From NCBI RefSeq assembly GCF_013523165.1, contig NZ_JAAMQI010000002.1:186001-250000 (forward strand): a DNA stretch of 64,000 nucleotides, in the 5' to 3' direction. This document shows positions 1 through 7,411 of this stretch, in pieces. Source of the stretch: Pseudomonas entomophila. GTDB lineage: Bacteria > Pseudomonadota > Gammaproteobacteria > Pseudomonadales > Pseudomonadaceae. The position numbers and the translations under genes are program-made. Under the pieces are notes generated by a model. That model ran no database searches, was not told the DNA's origin, and worked only from the letters and a program-made list of their open reading frames with translations. Numbering within the stretch: position 1 is the first letter of the stretch; each line of letters opens with the position of its first letter.

Positions 1-30
1 AGCGCCTAATCTCGGCTCCGGCAGGGAGCG

Positions 31-186
31 CTAACAGCGCAGGACGTTGGCTGCTGGGTCCAGATGCACCAGCGGGTCGTCCTGGCCCGGTCTCCAGAGC
101 CAGGCATGGGCCAGTCCTAACTGGCATGGTCGACGACTTAGCTTGTGCCGACCCAGGTGATGGCCTGGGTGCGTCGAGGTGGTCAC
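31..186 (-). CDS. possible small protein, first gene of the leftward early operon
   Basis: A 51-codon frame starting GTG at 186 and ending TAG at 31-33. It would be the first gene transcribed from the strong leftward promoter at 243-270, about 50 nt after the likely start site. The C-terminal half reads like real protein (LAHAWLWRPGQDDPLVHLDP). No Shine-Dalgarno sequence is visible and I do not recognise the family, so the start and the reality of the gene are uncertain. Its place matches the first gene behind PL in lambdoid phages. Confidence 0.4.
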   Translation of the reverse strand: MTTSTHPGHHLGRHKLSRRPCQLGLAHAWLWRPGQDDPLVHLDPAANVLRC

Positions 187-221
187 GTCTGGTTGTGTAA
201 AGAGCGAGGCGGCTAGCGCCT

Positions 222-283
222 ATAACCTGTGTTATGAAGCAAATCATAATCTATGTTTTCGTCCTGTCAATAACTCAGGTTAT
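222..283 (-). promoter_or_regulatory. PL promoter with three repressor operators (OL-like)
   Basis: A strong leftward promoter reads TTGACA (270-265), 16 nt, TATGAT (248-243). Three copies of the dyad ATAAC-N4-GTTAT lie at 222-235, 246-259 (two mismatches) and 270-283, exactly 24 bp apart. They cover the -10 and -35 elements, so repressor binding would block the promoter. The same dyad recurs at 1005-1064. The layout equals lambda OL/PL, located beyond the cI terminator and driving genes to the left of the window. Confidence 0.85.
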
Positions 284-293
284 AAATCGATCC

Positions 294-317
294 AAAAAAA
301 CCCGCTCAAGGCGGGTT
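294..317 (-). terminator. rho-independent terminator of the repressor gene
   Basis: On the minus strand the stem ACCCGC/GCGGGT encloses a CTTGA-type loop and is followed by seven T residues. It lies 19 bp beyond the stop codon of the repressor gene and separates it from the leftward operon. Confidence 0.85.
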
Positions 318-335
318 GTGCTTGGAAACGGGGGT

Positions 336-992
336 TTAAAGCTTCATGAGTGCACGGACTACGACACCTACGATGCGGCAGTCGCCAGCGCACATTTCGG
401 TAGGGTAGGCAGGATTTAAAGGCTTCAGGAATCGCCGCCCACCGTCTTCAACCAGCTTCTTGAAAGTCGCTTCGTTGCTATCGGCCAGCTTGGCAATAAC
501 AAGCTTCCCATGCTGTGCGTCAGCCTCAGTGTCCACGAGGATCAGAGTGCCCTCGACGATGCTTTGGCCAACGGGGGAAGTCATCGAGTCCCCTTTGACT
601 TCCAGCCAGAAGGCTGGACCTTTGGCCTCGTATTCGGACATCTCATAACGGTCCGAAAAGCCTGGGGGAAAGGGCTCGACAGCCTCAGCCCAAGCGCCAG
701 CAGCAACCCAGCTGATTACTGGGTAGCGATACGTCATCTCGGGGTTGCGCGCTGGAGCAACGTTTCTGACTCGGCCATGACTTTCGGTTCCAGATGCCAG
801 CCACTCAGCAGTCACGCCGAGAGCCTTGGCGATCTCAAGCAGCTTTTTCGAAGACGAGTTCCGGCCGCTCTCCAGGTGCTGGATGGTCACCTGGCTTACC
901 CCTGCCTTATCAGCGAGCTGCTGCTGGCTCAAACCTAGGGCTTGCCGCTTCGAATGGAGCCGGTCTTTCAGTGCAAGGGTATGTGTATTCAT
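336..992 (-). CDS. CI-type prophage repressor, XRE plus S24 peptidase
   Basis: This DNA-binding repressor maintains lysogeny and should self-cleave when stimulated by RecA. The 218-residue protein has an N-terminal XRE helix-turn-helix (about 9-65) and a LexA/CI S24 domain (about 90-210). A cleavage-type Ala-Gly lies at 98-99, the nucleophilic Ser136 is in GDSM, and the catalytic Lys is in TFKKL near 178. I start it at MNTHTL (992). The longer frame to 1082 would run through all three OR operators. No Shine-Dalgarno precedes 992, and a candidate PRM -10 (TACCCT, 1005-1000) would start the mRNA at about the ATG, suggesting a leaderless message like lambda cI. Confidence 0.95.
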   Translation of the reverse strand: MNTHTLALKDRLHSKRQALGLSQQQLADKAGVSQVTIQHLESGRNSSSKKLLEIAKALGVTAEWLASGTESHGRVRNVAPARNPEMTYRYPVISWVAAGAWAEAVEPFPPGFSDRYEMSEYEAKGPAFWLEVKGDSMTSPVGQSIVEGTLILVDTEADAQHGKLVIAKLADSNEATFKKLVEDGGRRFLKPLNPAYPTEMCAGDCRIVGVVVRALMKL

Positions 993-1004
993 AAGCGCAA
1001 GGGT

Positions 1005-1064
1005 AAAACACGCGTTATCACCCTTCAAATAACATGTGTTTGCGTCTTCTATAACTTGGGTTAT
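1005..1064. promoter_or_regulatory. OR operators with PR and PRM
   Basis: Three dyads of the form ATAAC-N4-GTTAT lie at 1005-1018, 1029-1042 and 1051-1064, spaced 24 and 22 bp. The last is perfect; the first has one and the middle two mismatches. A rightward promoter TTGCGT-N16-TATCAT (1040-1045 and 1062-1067) overlaps the last operator. A leftward PRM candidate is TTGAAG (1028-1023) with TACCCT (1005-1000). Order and spacing match lambda OR3-OR2-OR1 between divergent cI and cro. Confidence 0.8.
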
Positions 1065-1096
1065 CATTCTGACACGATCCATTGAGGCACACAGAC

Positions 1097-1330
1097 ATGC
1101 CAGAAAAAGAGAGACCTATCGAAGCGGTGGTCCGCTTGGCGGGAGGCCAAGCAGAGCTAGCGCGGCGATGCCAGACGAGTCAGCCGCGGATATGGCAGTG
1201 CGTTCACCGGAATCTCCGGGTGCCAGCGGACTTGGTCATTCCACTCGAGCGGGCTGTGCAGGGGCAGGTCACGCGACACCAGTTGAGACCCGACCTATAC
1301 CCGGCAGACGAGCCTGCCTCACCAACCTGA
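1097..1330 (+). CDS. Cro-like regulator (YdaS-type HTH)
   Basis: A 77-residue protein divergent from the repressor gene and the first gene from PR. The start at ATG 1097 has GAGG nine bases upstream; an upstream TTG at 1082 is less likely. The region around LAGGQAELARRCQTSQPRIW reads as a short helix-turn-helix of the YdaS/Cro kind. It presumably binds the OR/OL dyads to favour the lytic pathway. Family assignment rests on HTH pattern and position only. Confidence 0.8.
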   Translation: MPEKERPIEAVVRLAGGQAELARRCQTSQPRIWQCVHRNLRVPADLVIPLERAVQGQVTRHQLRPDLYPADEPASPT

Positions 1331-1431
1331 TGAATTCTGACCCATCAAGGGAGGCGCTAACAGATTCCCAATGTGACTGATGATCCATCCAGTACCCCAA
1401 TCAGCCGCGAATTTAACCAATAGGAGAGGCG

Positions 1432-1728
1432 ATGGAAAAGCTTGGAAAAGCCGCCAAACGATTGTGGTTCGGCGGACAATTTGAGAACGGGGTTATCTAC
1501 TCTCCGCTAGAGCTACTGCTGCTCGTAGGGTTGAAAGAAGTGCTTCGACGCAGACTTCGACGGGTTCTCCGGTGGTGTGGTTTATCAAGTAGACCGGACC
1601 GAGATGCTGGGGATCGAAACTCACTTCGTCTCGGAGGCTTAGCTCTCCCTGCATCAGATCCATCACCAAGTAGCCTGCAGGCGATCTCACGACATAGCGG
1701 CCAATGTACAAGTTCGCCGCCGCGATAG
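1432..1728 (+). CDS. possible small early protein, overlapped antisense
   Basis: A 98-codon frame with a strong ribosome site (TAGGAGAG, then ATG). It sits where lambdoid phages often place CII or another small early gene. The first 45 residues (MEKLGKAAKRLWFGG and a Leu-rich stretch) look protein-like; the rest looks like random high-GC translation. From 1493 onward it overlaps a better-looking gene on the other strand. It may be the start of a truncated gene. I do not recognise it. Confidence 0.3.
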   Translation: MEKLGKAAKRLWFGGQFENGVIYSPLELLLLVGLKEVLRRRLRRVLRWCGLSSRPDRDAGDRNSLRLGGLALPASDPSPSSLQAISRHSGQCTSSPPR

Positions 1729-1744
1729 TCCCTTTCACCTTCAT
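1493..1744 (-). CDS. small hypothetical phage protein
   Basis: An 83-residue protein with a good ribosome site (AGGAAGG about six bases before the ATG) and even, protein-like composition (for example YVVRSPAGYLVMDLMQGELS). It runs against the rightward early genes around it, between the Cro-like gene and the replication genes. No domain is recognised. Transcription from within the early region against PR is unusual and suggests expression from the prophage state or from its own promoter. Confidence 0.6.
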   Translation of the reverse strand: MKVKGTIAAANLYIGRYVVRSPAGYLVMDLMQGELSLRDEVSFDPQHLGPVYLINHTTGEPVEVCVEALLSTLRAAVALAESR

Positions 1745-1827
1745 TTCATGCCTTCCTGGACCTTTTCGTGTGGAGGCAAAAAGCTACCACAGATGAGCTT
1801 TACACCTATAGAACCTGAATTACAGGC

Positions 1828-1860
1828 ACAAAAAAACCGCCTGGCAGGGCGGTTTCTTCA
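1828..1860. terminator. bidirectional terminator hairpin in the early region
   Basis: A perfect stem ACCGCC/GGCGGT is flanked by seven A on the left and TTTCTTC on the right, so it could stop transcription both ways. On the plus strand it stands between the Cro-like gene and the replication genes, the place of lambda tR1. On the minus strand it would shield the 1493-1744 gene from incoming transcription. Confidence 0.65.
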
Positions 1861-1942
1861 ACGACGTAACGAGACCAATTATGCACTTATCACTTATCGC
1901 AGGCAACACCGCTGCCTGGGCGCTCCCGATGTGGTTTTTTTC

Positions 1943-2572
1943 ATGAGTACGATCATCATGACAGCTTGCTGGCCACTCCAGAGCATGAGCCCTGCACAGA
2001 AGGCCGTGCTGATCTCGCTTGCTGACAACGCGAACGACGATGGTGTGTGCTGGCCTTCGGTATCGCGCATCGCTCAGCGCACCTGCCTGTCGGAACGCGC
2101 TGTCCGCACAGCTTTGCGCTGGCTTGAGCAGGCCAAAATCCTGACCGCACACCAGCGTTCGGGCCGCTCGACCTGGTACACCGTTAGCCCTTCCAGCTAT
2201 GACCCCGGCAGCTCCTGCCCCCAGAACCGTAAAGGAACCATCAAGGAACCGTCAGAAGAAGAAAAGGGCATCGGCGACAGCGCCAAGGTGCCGGTCGAAA
2301 AGATCATTGGTTTGTTCAACGAGTTGCTGCCGACACTGCCAAGCGTGGTGCTGATCAACAAGGATCGGCGCAGCAAGCTTGCTGCACGATGGGCCGATAG
2401 CCCTGTGCACCAAGACCTGGAGTTCTGGCGAGACCTGTTCGGCATGGTCGAGTCGAGTGACTTCCTAATGGGCCGCATCGAAGGTCGCGAAAAGCAGTTC
2501 CGTTGCACATTCGACTGGCTGATCGCTCCTACCAACTTCGTGAAAGTGGTGGAGGGCAACTACCATGCGTGA
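1943..2572 (+). CDS. phage replication protein, O-like, helix-turn-helix
   Basis: A 209-residue protein upstream of and overlapping the helicase gene by 8 bp. Residues about 10-75 form a winged HTH (WPLQSMSPAQKAVLISLADN, then SVSRIAQRTCLSERAVRTAL), typical of phage initiators that bind the origin and recruit a helicase. The C-terminal part (about 110-209), with WRDLFGMVESSDFLMGR, resembles the helicase-partner region of O/DnaT-like proteins. The start at 1943 fits the family beginning MSTIIMTACWPLQ; its ribosome site is weak. The frame runs up to 1748 but the extra part is not protein-like. A replication origin may lie inside this gene, as in lambda O, but I see no clear iterons. Confidence 0.8.
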   Translation: MSTIIMTACWPLQSMSPAQKAVLISLADNANDDGVCWPSVSRIAQRTCLSERAVRTALRWLEQAKILTAHQRSGRSTWYTVSPSSYDPGSSCPQNRKGTIKEPSEEEKGIGDSAKVPVEKIIGLFNELLPTLPSVVLINKDRRSKLAARWADSPVHQDLEFWRDLFGMVESSDFLMGRIEGREKQFRCTFDWLIAPTNFVKVVEGNYHA

Positions 2573-3947
2573 ACCCTACAACGCAGACGCCGAACATGGA
2601 CTGTTGGGAGCCATGCTGCAGCGTCCAGAGCTGATCGATACGCTGTCCGATGACCTGACCCCTGAGTCGTTTTACTTCGTGGAAAACGCCGAGGTGTATC
2701 GGGGTATTCTGGAACTCCGGGCTGCTGGAAAGCCTGTGGACTTGCTGACTGTGGCTGATCACGTCGGAATGCTGCACACGGGTGACCTAGCCCTGGGTCA
2801 TTGCGGCTCGCTGATCGCCAACACGCCCAGTGTTGCCAATGCCGGCGCCTACGCGCGGATCGTTCGAGAGCGCGCCATTGAGCGTGCCCTGTATGACCTG
2901 AGCGCTCAAACGCTTGATATCGTCCAAGGCGGCAGTGACATCCAAGCCAAGATTGCAGCTGTCCAAGCGGCAGCTATGGCGATCGACACCGGCGCGGATC
3001 AGGATGAAGTGGTTAAAGCTGGCGACCTGATGGCTGAACAGGTCGAGGTGTGGCAAGAGCGCCATGACCGGCATGCGCGCGGCGAGACCTTGATCGGCTT
3101 GTCCACCGGCCTGGCGGACTTGGACGAGAAGCTGGGCGGACTGCAGCCTGAGCAACTGATCATCGTCGCAGGGCGGCCTGCCATGGGGAAAACCACCCTG
3201 GCCATGGGGTTCGCCATTGAAGCTGCTGTGCGCCAGCGTAAGTCGACCCTTGTGGTCAGCCTTGAAATGAGCAAGGGACAGCTGCTTGACCGGGCGATGG
3301 CGTCCGAAGGGCGTATCCCGCTCAACCTGATCAAGAACGGCGCCGCGTGCCAGTCTCACGGGACTGAAATGGGTGTAGCTGCTCACAAGATCCAGCAAGC
3401 GAACCTGTTCATCGCCGATCGAGCTGGCGCCACTGTGGGCCGCATCCGCTCCATGGCCCGTCGCCACAAGCTGCGCTATGGCTTGGACCTGCTGGTGGTC
3501 GACTACCTGCAGCTGATGGAAGGCGATGGCGGGAACCGCACCGAGGAGGTGAGCAGCATTAGCCGTGGCTGCAAGTTATTGGCGCGCGAGCTGGGCATCC
3601 CAGTCGTGCTGCTGAGCCAGTTGTCCCGCAAGTGCGAGGAGCGCCCCAACAAGCGCCCGGTGCCATCCGACCTGCGTGAGTCGGGCGCCATCGAGCAGGA
3701 CGCCGACGTGATCCTGTTTGTGTACCGGGACGAGGTCTACAACGAGAACACCGAATACAAGGGCATTGCCGAAATCATCATCGGAAAGGGCCGGGACGTG
3801 GAAACCGGTACCGTCCGCGCAGCCTTCCTTGGCCAGTACAACCGCTTTGAAAACCTGTCAGCCAGCTGGCAACCGGCCACAGTCGAACGGCCGGCCAAGG
3901 TCACCAGTATGGCCTCACGGTACGGCAACAGGGAAAAGCGCCAATGA
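2565..3947 (+). CDS. dnaB: replicative DNA helicase, DnaB family
   Basis: A 460-residue ring helicase that unwinds phage DNA ahead of the replisome. An N-terminal DnaB domain (about 5-100, starting YNADAEHGLLGAML) is followed by a RecA-like motor. Walker A is GRPAMGKTT near residues 203-211, the Walker B-like DLLVVDYLQLM lies near 305-315, and a family signature SDLRESGAIEQDADVI follows. Length and motif order are normal and there is no intein. It overlaps the initiator gene by 8 bp and its own stop shares ATGA with a tiny downstream frame. Confidence 0.95.
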   Translation: MREPYNADAEHGLLGAMLQRPELIDTLSDDLTPESFYFVENAEVYRGILELRAAGKPVDLLTVADHVGMLHTGDLALGHCGSLIANTPSVANAGAYARIVRERAIERALYDLSAQTLDIVQGGSDIQAKIAAVQAAAMAIDTGADQDEVVKAGDLMAEQVEVWQERHDRHARGETLIGLSTGLADLDEKLGGLQPEQLIIVAGRPAMGKTTLAMGFAIEAAVRQRKSTLVVSLEMSKGQLLDRAMASEGRIPLNLIKNGAACQSHGTEMGVAAHKIQQANLFIADRAGATVGRIRSMARRHKLRYGLDLLVVDYLQLMEGDGGNRTEEVSSISRGCKLLARELGIPVVLLSQLSRKCEERPNKRPVPSDLRESGAIEQDADVILFVYRDEVYNENTEYKGIAEIIIGKGRDVETGTVRAAFLGQYNRFENLSASWQPATVERPAKVTSMASRYGNREKRQ

Positions 3948-4000
3948 GTGTCGTTAGGTATCGAACTACGCGTTTCCATGGCGATTGGTTTTCAACATGA
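3944..4000 (+). CDS. 18-codon bridging ORF between helicase and recombinase
   Basis: An ATG overlaps the helicase stop (ATGA, 3944-3947) and reads 18 codons (MSVVRYRTTRFHGDWFST) to a TGA that in turn overlaps the recombinase start (ATGA, 3997-4000). The double ATGA linkage could pass ribosomes from the helicase gene to the recombinase gene, which has no good ribosome site of its own. It could equally be chance. No function for the peptide is claimed. Confidence 0.35.
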   Translation: MSVVRYRTTRFHGDWFST

Positions 4001-5322
4001 GTGCGACAGCAGTTGTAAAGGTGTCCAACACCGAGATCCGGCGACAATCGGCTGTGGACGGCGTGCGAGATTTACGGGATCCACGCCACCCAGGTTTGCG
4101 GTTCCGCTTTGATCAAGGCCGAAAGGCCGGTACCTGGTTTCTCGTCGTGCGCGGCAAGTGGAACCGGCTTGCCCGCTTTCCCGAATACGGCGCAGCGGCG
4201 ATCTTTGCAGAGCTTCCTGCCTTGCGACAGCGTTTGCTGGGTCAGCCTGACGATGCTGTAGCTCTGGAAGGTCTGGTGACCGTAGGCGATCTGCTGCGAT
4301 GGTTCAGTGAGCGAGTAGGCAATGACGCGTCGCTATCCGACTCTTGGAAGGGCACGGTCAAAACCGTGATCAGCAAGCAGCTATTGCCACGCTTGGATGA
4401 ACTGCCGATCGCTGCTCTAACTGCGGCTACGCTCGACAAACTGCTGATGTGGCCAGCCCAGGCAAGGTTCTCGACGGCCTACGTTCGGCAGATGTTTCGC
4501 GTGCTGAGTCTAGCTGTCGGTAAAGCGCGAGAGCTGGGGCTGATTGCCGCGAACCCAATGGCTGAGATGCGGTTCACCCACTTCATCAAGACCAAGATCC
4601 TGCCGAAGGATGGCCGGCTGCGCGCAGACCATCTGCATGAGGTAGTACCCGCGTTGGCTGCGCTATTTGAGCAGAGGCCTGCCGAGGCCATGCTGGTGCT
4701 GCTGATGATCTGTCACGGTACTCGCCTGGGCGAGTCTCGCCAGGCGCAATGGGCAGACTTCTCGCTGAGCCATGCGGAGTGGGTCATTCCCGCAGTGCGC
4801 ACCAAAACGCGGTCCGAACACCGCCTGCCGCTGACTTCCCGAGTATCGGCGCTTCTACGACGGTACCGGGCCGCGCAAATCACAGCCGGGTACAGCGGGC
4901 AGTACCTGTTCCCTGGTCGTAAGGGGCAGCCGCTGAGCGAAAGCCAGGCCTCGGCCATTTTCCGCCGCCTGGCCAGCCGGGCCTGGTCTAGTCATGACTT
5001 ACGCAAGGTTGCCCGCACGGCATGGCTCGACATGGGTGTCGACGGTTTCATTGGCGAAATGCTGCTGAATCACTCACTGGGGAAGGTTGCTGATACCTAC
5101 ATCAAGACCAAGGCAAATGGCCTACGCAGGGACGCCCTAGAGCAGTGGCATGAATGGCTTGACGGGATCGGCTTCGCAGCCATTCACAAGTTGACAGACA
5201 TGCAATCCGCAATTTCTCACAACGGGCCGCAAGCCAAGCCACGCAAGGCGCGCAGCCCCATCGACGAATTTATTACAGGGGAGAATGCACAACGTGAAAA
5301 AGAGCACCAACCGTGGCTTTGA
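3997..5322 (+). CDS. tyrosine recombinase inside the replication operon
   Basis: A 441-residue tyrosine recombinase/phage integrase. The N-terminal part (about 20-90) looks like an arm-type binding domain, then a core-binding domain and a catalytic domain with Arg in ICHGTRLGE, His-x-x-Arg in SSHDLRKVAR, a second His in LLNHSLG and the nucleophile Tyr in VADTY. All catalytic positions look intact. It is co-transcribed with the helicase, not placed beside an attachment site, so a role in resolving or rearranging phage DNA, or as a second integrase, is possible. I start it at ATG 3997; an in-frame TTG at 3985 is weaker. Confidence 0.85.
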   Translation: MSATAVVKVSNTEIRRQSAVDGVRDLRDPRHPGLRFRFDQGRKAGTWFLVVRGKWNRLARFPEYGAAAIFAELPALRQRLLGQPDDAVALEGLVTVGDLLRWFSERVGNDASLSDSWKGTVKTVISKQLLPRLDELPIAALTAATLDKLLMWPAQARFSTAYVRQMFRVLSLAVGKARELGLIAANPMAEMRFTHFIKTKILPKDGRLRADHLHEVVPALAALFEQRPAEAMLVLLMICHGTRLGESRQAQWADFSLSHAEWVIPAVRTKTRSEHRLPLTSRVSALLRRYRAAQITAGYSGQYLFPGRKGQPLSESQASAIFRRLASRAWSSHDLRKVARTAWLDMGVDGFIGEMLLNHSLGKVADTYIKTKANGLRRDALEQWHEWLDGIGFAAIHKLTDMQSAISHNGPQAKPRKARSPIDEFITGENAQREKEHQPWL

Positions 5323-5614
5323 GCAGCCCCGCTTGGACCTGATCAAGTGCCCGACATGCAAGGGCAGGGCAGTGGTAGAAGGCGTGTTTTTTGAGCTGGC
5401 ATGCACGGATTGCAACGGGTCAGGTTGGGTTGTTGAAGGTTCTAGGTTGGTGCTTTCACTGGAGCACCTAGTGACCCAGCTCAGCTTCAAGTTGCAAGCG
5501 GCAGAGCAAGAAATAAAACAGATGAAAAGGCCTAGCGTGATGCAAGGGCCGGAGCAGCATTACCAAGGTTCCAACCGACGCGGCGCGGGCGGATCCAACT
5601 TCACTGGGGATTGA
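5285..5614 (+). CDS. CxxC zinc-finger-like phage protein
   Basis: A 109-residue protein with a DnaJ-like double CxxC motif: CPTC near residues 22-25 and CTDC near 40-43 followed by NGSGW, probably one zinc site. A helical, Gln/Glu-rich segment and a polar tail follow. It overlaps the recombinase gene by 38 bp and precedes the antiterminator gene, so it belongs to the early operon. The ATG at 5285 is only a few bases from GGGGAG; GTG at 5294 would be better spaced. The function is unknown. Confidence 0.75.
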   Translation: MHNVKKSTNRGFEQPRLDLIKCPTCKGRAVVEGVFFELACTDCNGSGWVVEGSRLVLSLEHLVTQLSFKLQAAEQEIKQMKRPSVMQGPEQHYQGSNRRGAGGSNFTGD

Positions 5615-5621
5615 GCGGCAC

Positions 5622-6011
5622 ATGAAAAAACGAACCTACACGGACAAGCCCCTGGGTGATACCGAGTACATGCTTGAGCAATGGGGGTGGTGGCGCATGG
5701 ATGGGATGGGGGTACCGCGTTATATCTCTCCGCTGTTCGCGTTGATGCGTGATCACGTTCCATCGGAGGGCGGACTGAAACAGTACGTCATCACCGATGA
5801 TCTGGCATTGGCGGTAGACGGCGCTCTTGCCCGCCTGACCAAACGCGATCAGCAAATGGGCGACTTCCTTTGGCTCTACTTCGGGGCAAAATGGCCTGCT
5901 CTCCGTGTGGCCCGAGAAAGCAAAATAAGCGAAGCCAAAGCACGCGAGCTGATCAAGGCTGGAGTCGCCTGGATTGACTGCGCGCTGGAGCAAGTGAGAG
6001 AGGCAGCTTAA
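5622..6011 (+). CDS. antitermination protein Q-like
   Basis: A 129-residue protein at the end of the early operon, immediately before a terminator and the holin gene, which is where Q lies in lambdoid phages. The start motif EYMLEQWGWWRMDGMGVPRY and the C-terminal HTH-like part (about 90-125) fit the phage antitermination Q family (Phage_antitermQ type). It should load on RNA polymerase near the late promoter and allow it to pass the terminators at 6087 and those inside the late operon. The family call is from memory of the motif, hence not higher. Confidence 0.75.
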   Translation: MKKRTYTDKPLGDTEYMLEQWGWWRMDGMGVPRYISPLFALMRDHVPSEGGLKQYVITDDLALAVDGALARLTKRDQQMGDFLWLYFGAKWPALRVARESKISEAKARELIKAGVAWIDCALEQVREAA

Positions 6012-6086
6012 AAAGTTCTTTCCGCGCGGATAAAGACCTGTTTCTATAGCAGCGTGTCCAGCTTGCAACGCAATGTGACACTGACG

Positions 6087-6119
6087 AACCCCGGCCAATG
6101 AGTCGGGGTTTTTCGTTTC
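6087..6119 (+). terminator. terminator between Q gene and late genes
   Basis: The stem AACCCCG/CGGGGTT is followed by TTTTCGTTT. It lies just after the Q-like gene and before the holin, like lambda tR'. A second weaker hairpin with TTTTACTTT follows at about 6125-6152. The late promoter should lie in 6012-6086, but I could not fix its -10 and -35 with confidence. Confidence 0.8.
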
Positions 6120-6178
6120 TGCGCCTCGGCACTTGCCGGGGCGTTTTACTTTGCACTCCCGATTCGGGAGGAATCGAG

Positions 6179-6505
6179 ATGCAGACCATGCCCCCCGAAA
6201 AGGATCCGACCTTCTGGGTCATGCTTGTGGCCGCCTTGCGTGACCACGGCATGCCCGCCGCTTTGGCCACCATCCTCAGTTACCTGCGAATCCTCTACGA
6301 CGACAAAGAACCCCGTTGGGATCGCCGCCTGCTCGAGGCTGCGCTGGGTGGTGTGCTGGTCTTCATGGTAGGCATCGGCGCGGAAAAGTTCGGTATGACC
6401 GGCGGCTACGCCTATGCAGTCGCTGGCTTTGTTGGTGTGCTTGGCGTTGAGCAGGTCCGCCAGTTGGGTCGCCAATGGGCCAGCCGCAAGGTTGATTCGC
6501 AATGA
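6179..6505 (+). CDS. holin, lambda S family
   Basis: A 108-residue inner-membrane pore protein that triggers lysis. It has three hydrophobic segments (about 11-30, 45-60 and 66-85) and a basic C-terminus (RQLGRQWASRK), as in lambda S. The start at 6179 has GGGAGGAA upstream; the longer frame from 6098 runs through two hairpins and is not used. The protein begins MQTM, so two Met codons lie three codons apart, resembling the S107/S105 dual start. The endolysin gene is some 24 kb downstream, not adjacent. Confidence 0.85.
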   Translation: MQTMPPEKDPTFWVMLVAALRDHGMPAALATILSYLRILYDDKEPRWDRRLLEAALGGVLVFMVGIGAEKFGMTGGYAYAVAGFVGVLGVEQVRQLGRQWASRKVDSQ

Positions 6506-6645
6506 TTGCCCGGCCGCTTCTGGCTGTTGTCGTCGCCTTTGTCGCGTTTGCGCTGCAGGGTCATATGAGTTCCTACGAATCGATCACCTCTCTGGCTGCC
6601 TCTTCCTACAGCGAGGACTGCAATGATCAGTTCAACCATTCTTAA
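6502..6645 (+). CDS. short exported protein after the holin
   Basis: A 47-residue frame whose ATG overlaps the holin stop (ATGA). It begins with a signal-like or single transmembrane segment (MIARPLLAVVVAFVAFALQG) and has a polar Ser-rich tail with one Cys. The tight coupling to the holin suggests a lysis accessory or small membrane protein. No family is recognised. Confidence 0.6.
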   Translation: MIARPLLAVVVAFVAFALQGHMSSYESITSLAASSYSEDCNDQFNHS

Positions 6646-6670
6646 CGTCTGACTTGTTCAGGAGCCAGCC

Positions 6671-7411
6671 ATGATCGACTTCAAGCTGGACATCGACCGC
6701 GTCCCACTGGCCCGCGAACTCTCGGACATCCAGAAGCGGCAGATCCCGTTCGCACAGATCCTCGCCCAGACCCGGCTGGCCCAGCAGATCAAGGCCGGCA
6801 TGCTGGAAGTGATGAAGCAGCGCATCGATCGGCCCACGCCGACTACGATGCGCAGTTTGTACGTCCAGGCGGCCACCAAGGCCCGCCCGGCCAAGGTCTA
6901 TTTCAAGGACGCTTGGACCTCGGGCATTCCTGCTGACACCTACCTGCAGCAGGCCGTCCAGGGTGGGCAGCGGCCCCATAAGCGGTTTGAGAAGTCGCTG
7001 ATCGCCAAGGGGCTGATGAAGTCCGGGCAGTACGCGGTACCGGTCAACGACCTGCTCAACCAGTACGGCAACGTCTCGCGCGGCACCATGACTCGCATCC
7101 TATCGGGCCTGGGTGCGGCTGAGTCGGCAAGTGGCTTCCAGGCCAATGCCACCGGCAGCAAGCGCAGCCAACGCAAGGGCAATGCCAAGCGCTACTTCAC
7201 TGGCACGGTCAACGGTGAGCAGGGTGTGTGGGAAAGCAAGAAGACAGCCTTTGGTGATGCAGCCAAGCCGGTCTTTCTGTTCACTGACGGCGCGCCGCGA
7301 TACCGCGTGATCTTCCCGTTCTTCAAGATCGCCTCGAACATCGCCAAGGCTCACGGCCCGACCATCCTCGAGCGTGCACTGCGCGACGCCATCCTGACCG
7401 CTCGGGCCTGA
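6671..7411 (+). CDS. conserved phage protein of unknown function, tail-component-like
   Basis: A 246-residue soluble, basic protein with a clear ribosome site (CAGGAG). The N-terminal helical part (IPFAQILAQTRLAQQIKAGM) and C-terminal VIFPFFKIASNIAKAHGP faintly recall the lambda minor tail protein Z/gp10 group of tail-completion proteins. The position, between lysis genes and terminase, is not where those genes usually lie. I cannot name it with confidence. Confidence 0.7.
   Translation: MIDFKLDIDRVPLARELSDIQKRQIPFAQILAQTRLAQQIKAGMLEVMKQRIDRPTPTTMRSLYVQAATKARPAKVYFKDAWTSGIPADTYLQQAVQGGQRPHKRFEKSLIAKGLMKSGQYAVPVNDLLNQYGNVSRGTMTRILSGLGAAESASGFQANATGSKRSQRKGNAKRYFTGTVNGEQGVWESKKTAFGDAAKPVFLFTDGAPRYRVIFPFFKIASNIAKAHGPTILERALRDAILTARA

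Noticed and set aside
336..1082. Longer N-terminus of the repressor (start at 1082)
   Set aside because: It would place coding sequence across all three OR operators and PR; the family begins at MNTHTL.
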